Origin: Anaerolineales bacterium
GTDB lineage: Bacteria > Chloroflexota > Anaerolineae > Anaerolineales > Villigracilaceae
Reading direction: 5' to 3'
Assembly: GCA_020634895.1 (NCBI GenBank)
Contig: JACKAV010000002.1
Location: forward strand, 420,899 to 484,898
Length of the DNA: 64,000 nt
The notes beneath the pieces were generated by a model that was not told where the DNA came from, ran no database searches, and was given only the letters and a program-made list of their open reading frames with translations. This document shows positions 59,648-64,000 of the stretch, piece by piece (the first letter of the stretch is position 1; each line of letters opens with the position of its first letter). The position numbers and the translations under genes are program-made.

Positions 59648-62077
59648 TTAGACTCTAAGCTTCTCACCTTTCGGGTCATACAAGACCGATGCGGTCACTT
59701 CCGCTTCACGATTTCCTTCGATCAATTCAATGGTGAAGCGATTGCCTTTCTTCGCCAACTCGATCGGCAGATAGGCATACAAAATATTTTTCTCGACGGT
59801 AAAGCCGTACCCGCCGCTTCGGACGCGGCTGATAACCTTGCCTTCGTGATGTACCGCCTCACCGCCATAGATTTGAACGAACTCATTCGTATCGGTCAGT
59901 ATCATGGTACAAAGTTTGCGCTTTGCACCTTCAGCCTTTTGTTTCGCCAGGACTTCCTTGCCGAGAAAATCGTCTTTACCCAAGTCAACGCAAAACCCAA
60001 GCCCGGCTTCGTACGGCGTTTCAGACGGGGTAATGTCTGCTGTGAAATACTTGAAACCCTTTTCCAAACGCAGGGAATCAAGCACTTTATAGCCGCCAAG
60101 TTCCATTTCAAATTCTTTACCGGCTTCGATAAGCATATCCCAAATCATCGTAGCGCGATTGGTCGGAATATACAACTCCCAGCCCAGTTCCCCTGCATAA
60201 CTGACGCGCTGCGCCAGCACTTCCACGCCGTGAATAATGATCGGTTTCGTCATCAAATACGGATGTGCCTCATTCGAAATATCGCTATCGGTAATTTTCT
60301 TTAGAACATCACGCGCCTTTGGTCCCCACAACGCAAGACACGCATATTCTTCTGTAATGTCGCGGATGAAGACTTCGCCGTCTTTTTCATCCACATACAT
60401 TCGAATTCTCGCCAGATCATTCGCAATAAAGCCTGAGCCTGTAATGACCCAAAAATAGTCCCCGCCCAAACGCGTGACCGTTAGGTCAGATTCGATTCCG
60501 CCGCGTGAATTGACAAACTGGGTATACATGGCGCTGCCCACGGGTTTGTCCATATTGCTGGAAGTCAATCTCTGCAAAAGCGGTAAAGCGCCAGGTCCTT
60601 TGACTTCGATCTTGCCGAAGGAAGTCAGGTCAAATAATGTCACGCGCTCACGGGTGGCGATATGCTCCTTCCGCAAACGCTCAAAGAACGGAGGCTTCGA
60701 CCAGCCCCACTTGCGCTGGTCCTCACCCATGCGGCGCCAATCCTTGCCGGGCTCGAAATAGTTCACACGCTCCCAGCCGAATTTCTCGCCGAAGACAGCG
60801 CCGTTTTCCATCAAGCGGTAATGTACCGGACTGGTACGATGCGGACGTGCCGTTTCAGGCTCATCATGCGGGAACTTCAAGCGATAGTAATACTTCACGC
60901 TTTCCACTGTACGTTCCGCCGCATAACTGAAATCGGAATAGTAATTTCCAAAGCGGGTGGCGCGATAGCCATAAATATCCATTGGCGCTTCGCCTTCAAT
61001 GATCCATTCCGCCATCAACTTGCCCATGCCGCCCGCGCCGCCATATCCATTCAGCGACATGCCCGCCATCATCCAAAAACCTTTTGCGCCGGGCATCGGT
61101 CCAAGCAGAGGCTGACAATCAGGCGTGTACGCGCCGGGATGACGCACCAGCGTAATAATGCCCGCTTGATCCAAAAACGGAATTCTACGGATCGCACCTT
61201 CAAGCAGCATTTCAAATTGATCAAAATCGCCGGGGAAACTCTTGCTGCCATGTTCCCACGGCGTGCCGTCGATCCAGCGCGGCAAAGGCTTCGGCTCATA
61301 ACCGCCAATGACAAGTCCGCCCTGCTCCTGCCGCATGTACACCAAATTATCGGGGTCGCGCAAACACGGCGTCTTCGAATTGAACTCATGCCCCGGCACG
61401 GCTCGCAACGCAATATGCTGATGATCGACGGGAGTCGTCGGGACATACAATCCTGCCATGGCGGCGATGCGAGGCGCCCACATCCCTGCCGCGTTGACAA
61501 TGATCTCGCATCGGATCTCGCCCTTGTCTGTCACAACAGATTGGACCTCACCCTTCGCCGACAGCTTTATCCCCGTCACGCGCGTGTTGGTATAGACTTC
61601 AACACCCAATTGCTTTGCAAAATTCGCCATGGACACAGTCGCGGTGTACGGGTCAAGCTGACCATCACGCGGAAGATAGATGCCCCCATAAAGACTTTCA
61701 TTGGAAATCTGCGGCATGATCTTGAGCGTCTCTTCGGGAGAGATCACTTCACAATCCAAGCCCAATGCCTTGGCGCGGCTGACGCTGCGTTCCATTTCCA
61801 TTAATTGCTCTTTGCTCGATGCCACGCGCACACTGCCAACATGGTCGAACAACCCCAACTCGCTGTACAACTCCACGCTGTACATACGGAACTTGAGCAT
61901 GGCTTGAGACGTGGCGAACTGCGTTACCAACCCCGCCGCATGGGATGACTCGCCGCTGGCGATCTCGCCCTTCTCGATTATGACCACATCCTTGCGCCCG
62001 TATTTCGCAAGGTGATATGCAACCTGTGCCCCATAAATTCCACCGCCAATGACAACGATCTCTGCCTGAGTTTTCAT
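59648..62077 (-). CDS. FAD-dependent dimethylglycine/sarcosine dehydrogenase-like enzyme
   Basis: An 809-residue flavoenzyme that oxidatively removes an N-methyl group. Residues 1-370 are the FAD domain with GGGIYG (dinucleotide fold) and ESSHAAGL, whose His46 aligns with the His that carries covalent FAD in DMGDH and sarcosine dehydrogenase. A short FAO_M region follows, then the GcvT tetrahydrofolate domain (about 430-705) and its C-terminal barrel (about 715-805), which pass the one-carbon unit to folate. GGAG precedes the ATG. Second gene behind the DeoR-type regulator; likely performs later demethylation steps after MttB. Confidence 0.9.
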   Translation of the reverse strand: MKTQAEIVVIGGGIYGAQVAYHLAKYGRKDVVIIEKGEIASGESSHAAGLVTQFATSQAMLKFRMYSVELYSELGLFDHVGSVRVASSKEQLMEMERSVSRAKALGLDCEVISPEETLKIMPQISNESLYGGIYLPRDGQLDPYTATVSMANFAKQLGVEVYTNTRVTGIKLSAKGEVQSVVTDKGEIRCEIIVNAAGMWAPRIAAMAGLYVPTTPVDHQHIALRAVPGHEFNSKTPCLRDPDNLVYMRQEQGGLVIGGYEPKPLPRWIDGTPWEHGSKSFPGDFDQFEMLLEGAIRRIPFLDQAGIITLVRHPGAYTPDCQPLLGPMPGAKGFWMMAGMSLNGYGGAGGMGKLMAEWIIEGEAPMDIYGYRATRFGNYYSDFSYAAERTVESVKYYYRLKFPHDEPETARPHRTSPVHYRLMENGAVFGEKFGWERVNYFEPGKDWRRMGEDQRKWGWSKPPFFERLRKEHIATRERVTLFDLTSFGKIEVKGPGALPLLQRLTSSNMDKPVGSAMYTQFVNSRGGIESDLTVTRLGGDYFWVITGSGFIANDLARIRMYVDEKDGEVFIRDITEEYACLALWGPKARDVLKKITDSDISNEAHPYLMTKPIIIHGVEVLAQRVSYAGELGWELYIPTNRATMIWDMLIEAGKEFEMELGGYKVLDSLRLEKGFKYFTADITPSETPYEAGLGFCVDLGKDDFLGKEVLAKQKAEGAKRKLCTMILTDTNEFVQIYGGEAVHHEGKVISRVRSGGYGFTVEKNILYAYLPIELAKKGNRFTIELIEGNREAEVTASVLYDPKGEKLRV

Positions 62078-62126
62078 TTATTCTCCACGAGGATGATATG
62101 CAGAATGGAACAGCAAAATAACCAAA

Positions 62127-62921
62127 CTATGTAGCGACAGTCACCTCACGAGCGATCAATGTTTCGATCGAATGTGCCGCAAGATCTTTGACAGCGGCTT
62201 TATCCAGTCGCTCATCGGTAACGAATTTATCCACTTCGTCTATGCTTGCCACAGGGAAATTGGAAACCGCACCCCACTTGCTATAGTCGGCGGCTACGAT
62301 GATCTGACCTTTTGTACGTTCCACCATACGGCGCACAACCTCAGCTTCATCGTTGGTCGGAACCGTACAGCCATGCTTTAATGAGACTCCGTCAACGCCG
62401 ATGATCAGCTTGTTGGCAAAGACCAGATTTAAATTGTCCAGTGCGAAGCGACCGGCGAGAGAGTTTGAGCGGCTTTGGAACTCGCCTCCAATCAAATAGT
62501 AGTGAAATCCCGGGTCGCCGAGTTCGATCGCCGCGTTCACATTATTGGTAAAGATCGTAATACGCATATCGCGCCGGACATGCTTGAGAACTTGTGTGGC
62601 GGTCGTGCCGCTGTTGACAAACACGATATCGCCTTCTTCAATAAGAGAAGCGGCGAGTTCGCCGATGCGCTTTTTTTCATCGGGATGGAACTGCGCACGT
62701 TGTTGATATTCCTGTTCAAAGATAACACGCTGATTTAAGATCGCCCCCCCATGCGTGCGTTCGAGCGCGCCTTTCTGCTCCAGCCATTCAAGGTCACGGC
62801 GAACCGTGGCTTCAGATGCCTCAAGCAGACTCATCAAGTCGGCTGTCCGCGCGATCTGATGAACGGCGAGATATTCTTGAATCTTTTCTCTGCGTTGGGC
62901 TGGGATAAGAGGTTTACCCAT
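62127..62921 (-). CDS. DeoR-family transcriptional regulator
   Basis: A 264-residue regulator. The N-terminal winged helix (PAQRREKIQEYLAVHQIART, residues 7-26, then SEATVRRDLEWLEQKG) is typical of DeoR; residues about 75-250 are the DeoR sensor domain, which binds sugar phosphates in known members (NSGTTATQVL, GVDGVS, AADYSKWG). The ATG at 62921 is chosen because the domain starts there and the -10 box lies exactly seven bases before it; an earlier in-frame start would lie inside the divergent promoter region. Likely controls the demethylation operon and perhaps its own gene. Confidence 0.9.
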   Translation of the reverse strand: MGKPLIPAQRREKIQEYLAVHQIARTADLMSLLEASEATVRRDLEWLEQKGALERTHGGAILNQRVIFEQEYQQRAQFHPDEKKRIGELAASLIEEGDIVFVNSGTTATQVLKHVRRDMRITIFTNNVNAAIELGDPGFHYYLIGGEFQSRSNSLAGRFALDNLNLVFANKLIIGVDGVSLKHGCTVPTNDEAEVVRRMVERTKGQIIVAADYSKWGAVSNFPVASIDEVDKFVTDERLDKAAVKDLAAHSIETLIAREVTVAT

Positions 62922-62928
62922 CTGACGG

Positions 62929-62980
62929 ATTATATAAGAATCTGAAGGAATTTGCAAGTTTTTGATTTTTTCATTATAAT
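62929..62980. promoter_or_regulatory. divergent promoters sharing one palindromic -35 box
   Basis: TTGCAA (62952-62957) is its own reverse complement. On the minus strand it is followed after 17 bases by TATAAT (62929-62934) toward the DeoR gene; on the plus strand it is followed after 17 bases by TATAAT (62975-62980) toward the CBS gene. Only one of the two promoters could be occupied at a time. Confidence 0.75.
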
Positions 62981-62993
62981 GCGAATATTGAGC

Positions 62994-63043
62994 AGACCCG
63001 GCATGTTTCACCTCTCCGACCATGTCGGGTCTTATTTCTTTTT
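62994..63043 (+). terminator. terminator-like hairpin in the leader of the CBS gene
   Basis: AGACCCGGCATG (62994-63005) pairs with CATGTCGGGTCT (63021-63032) with one G-U pair, followed by TATTTCTTTTT and then the GGAG ribosome site. It sits between promoter and start codon and may act as an attenuator. Confidence 0.6.
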
Positions 63044-63052
63044 GGAGTCTTC

Positions 63053-63862
63053 ATGACGCAACTCGTAAAAGAATTAATGCACCCGGGCGTGCTGATGTGT
63101 AAACCAGATGCAACCCTGGGACAGGTGGCGACCCTGCTTGACCAACACAAAGTCCATGCATTGTTCGTCACCGACCGTGATGGACGCATCGTGGGGGTAA
63201 TCTCGGATTTTGACCTGATGGCTGGCGAATGGCTTTCTTCGGACCCCGAAAGTTTGGAAACCATGCGGAAGTTGACCGCCTCAGACATCATGACCAAGCC
63301 TGTTAACTCCATCGACGCCAATACCCCGCTGACAGAAGCCGCCGACCTATTTGTGCAAAAAAGAGTTGGGCGGTTTTTAGTTACAGATAACGAAAAACCG
63401 GTCGGCACAATTTCGCGTTCTGATTTTGTGGCAAGTCTTGCACATCAGATCAGTTCCAAACGTGAAACGGTGGGAGATGTCATGTCCGATGCCATTCTGG
63501 TTTGCCGCGGCAAGACGCCCATCCTTTCGGCTGCGCGCGCCATGACATCCTCCGGCTGGCGGTCTGTTTTGGTGGTGGACGCACACGGCAAAGTCCTCGG
63601 CGTGGTCAGCGGACACGACCTGATGAAATTCGTACGTGACGGCGTGGATGAGTCTAAAGTTGTCCGCGATGTAATGCACCCCGCGTTGACCATCGATATC
63701 AACGCCAGCCTGCGCGAAGCCGCCAACATGCTCATCCAAAACCATCATCACCGTCTTGTGGTGGTGGATAAAGAAGACCCTGACTCCTTCCCCATTGGAG
63801 CAATTTCCACATTCGATATCGTTTCTGCAATGGCAAGACCCGATTCAGTTTGGCAACAATAA
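63053..63862 (+). CDS. four-CBS-domain protein
   Basis: A 269-residue protein made of four CBS motifs in two Bateman pairs (about 6-62, 72-128, 136-192 and 200-262). Each carries the DxxVxDVM- or MHP-type opening and the GxxSxxDL turn. CBS pairs bind adenine nucleotides or SAM and control partner proteins; there is no enzymatic or DNA-binding domain. GGAG five bases before the ATG. It shares its promoter region with the DeoR gene and precedes a second flavoenzyme, so it may sense energy or SAM state for this pathway. Confidence 0.85.
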   Translation: MTQLVKELMHPGVLMCKPDATLGQVATLLDQHKVHALFVTDRDGRIVGVISDFDLMAGEWLSSDPESLETMRKLTASDIMTKPVNSIDANTPLTEAADLFVQKRVGRFLVTDNEKPVGTISRSDFVASLAHQISSKRETVGDVMSDAILVCRGKTPILSAARAMTSSGWRSVLVVDAHGKVLGVVSGHDLMKFVRDGVDESKVVRDVMHPALTIDINASLREAANMLIQNHHHRLVVVDKEDPDSFPIGAISTFDIVSAMARPDSVWQQ

Positions 63863-63916
63863 ATTAATTTCGTAGGTCACGCTTGAAGTGGCTTAACTTT
63901 GTTTCAGGAGACAACC

Positions 63917-64000
63917 ATGTCCGAATTTCCAACACAAGCGCAGGTAGTCATTATTGGTGGAGGCGTGGGCGGAGCAAGCATCGCATATCATTTGACGAAA
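63917..64000 (+). CDS. FAD-dependent oxidoreductase, N-terminal fragment (runs off the window)
   Basis: Only 28 codons are visible (MSEFPTQAQVVIIGGG and on to AYHLTK). They show the dinucleotide-binding GGGVGG turn in the DAO style, very like the start of the 809-residue flavoenzyme on the other strand, so a paralogous demethylating dehydrogenase is likely. CAGGAG precedes the ATG. It follows the CBS gene by 54 bases on the same strand. Confidence 0.75.
   Translation, partial: MSEFPTQAQVVIIGGGVGGASIAYHLTK

Noticed and set aside
60662..61804. Open frame of 380 codons on the plus strand
   Set aside because: It lies wholly antisense to the DMGDH-like gene, has no recognisable domain and no ribosome site; the minus-strand gene explains the region.

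Overview
The window reads as a chromosomal segment of a Chloroflexota bacterium, most likely an uncultured member of the class Anaerolineae. This is inferred from gene content and protein style (A2-type caa3 oxidase, DUF2177, DUF1761, DUF4342, AlaX, GT-C membrane proteins, corrinoid-independent-looking MttB relatives), not from a marker gene. I see no transposase, phage gene, CRISPR array, rRNA or origin. One tRNA gene (Leu, anticodon UAG) is present. Genes are dense on both strands and no gap exceeds 300 bases.

Layout. 1-5.6 kb (minus strand): truncated alanine racemase, a GNAT, a DUF1761 membrane protein, a c-type cytochrome lipoprotein, cystathionine beta-synthase, a small secreted protein and an AlaX editing hydrolase. 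5.8-9.8 kb (plus): a four-gene GldA/GldF/GldG/DUF4340 ABC cassette. 10.0-11.2 kb: a primary-type sigma-70 factor. 11.3-21.4 kb (plus): a surface-glycan region with four GT-C-like polytopic proteins, two SAM methyltransferases and a glutamine-dependent asparagine synthase. 21.4-28.6 kb (minus): cytochrome oxidase. One unit holds CtaC (with heme c), CtaD and a CtaF-CtaE fusion; the other holds Sco, a cupredoxin-like protein, SURF1 and a half-CtaA-CtaB fusion. 28.9-35.8 kb: peroxiredoxin, tRNA-Leu, trigger factor, ClpP, a HAD phosphatase, an Ig/FN3 secreted protein, RlmN and a response regulator with a degenerate receiver. 35.8-46.3 kb: an orphan DNA methyltransferase, a Tat-exported L,D-transpeptidase, a SWIM protein, DUF2177, a GH13 enzyme with a histone H1-like tail, a 7TM-GAF histidine kinase and an acyltransferase. 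46.5-51.3 kb (plus): M29 aminopeptidase, a flavin split-barrel protein, DUF4342, YjbQ, aldo/keto reductase and a DJ-1/PfpI protein.

51.2-64 kb is the most coherent accessory block. A DeoR-type regulator, a DMGDH/sarcosine-dehydrogenase-like flavoenzyme, a PfkB-fold protein lacking its catalytic Asp, an MttB-superfamily methyltransferase, a DUF47 (PhoU-like) protein and a PotA/Fe/2-AEP-type ABC importer with an alkaline-phosphatase-fold enzyme all run on the minus strand. A four-CBS protein and a second flavoenzyme run divergently. I infer an uptake and demethylation pathway for a methylated amine or betaine-like compound; the substrate is not evident.

Regulatory reading. Many promoters fit TTGNNN-N17-TATAAT. 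Four genes have the -10 box exactly seven bases before the ATG, which suggests leaderless mRNAs. The DeoR regulator and the CBS gene appear to share a single palindromic -35 box. Several genes have hairpins in their leaders or palindromes over their promoters.
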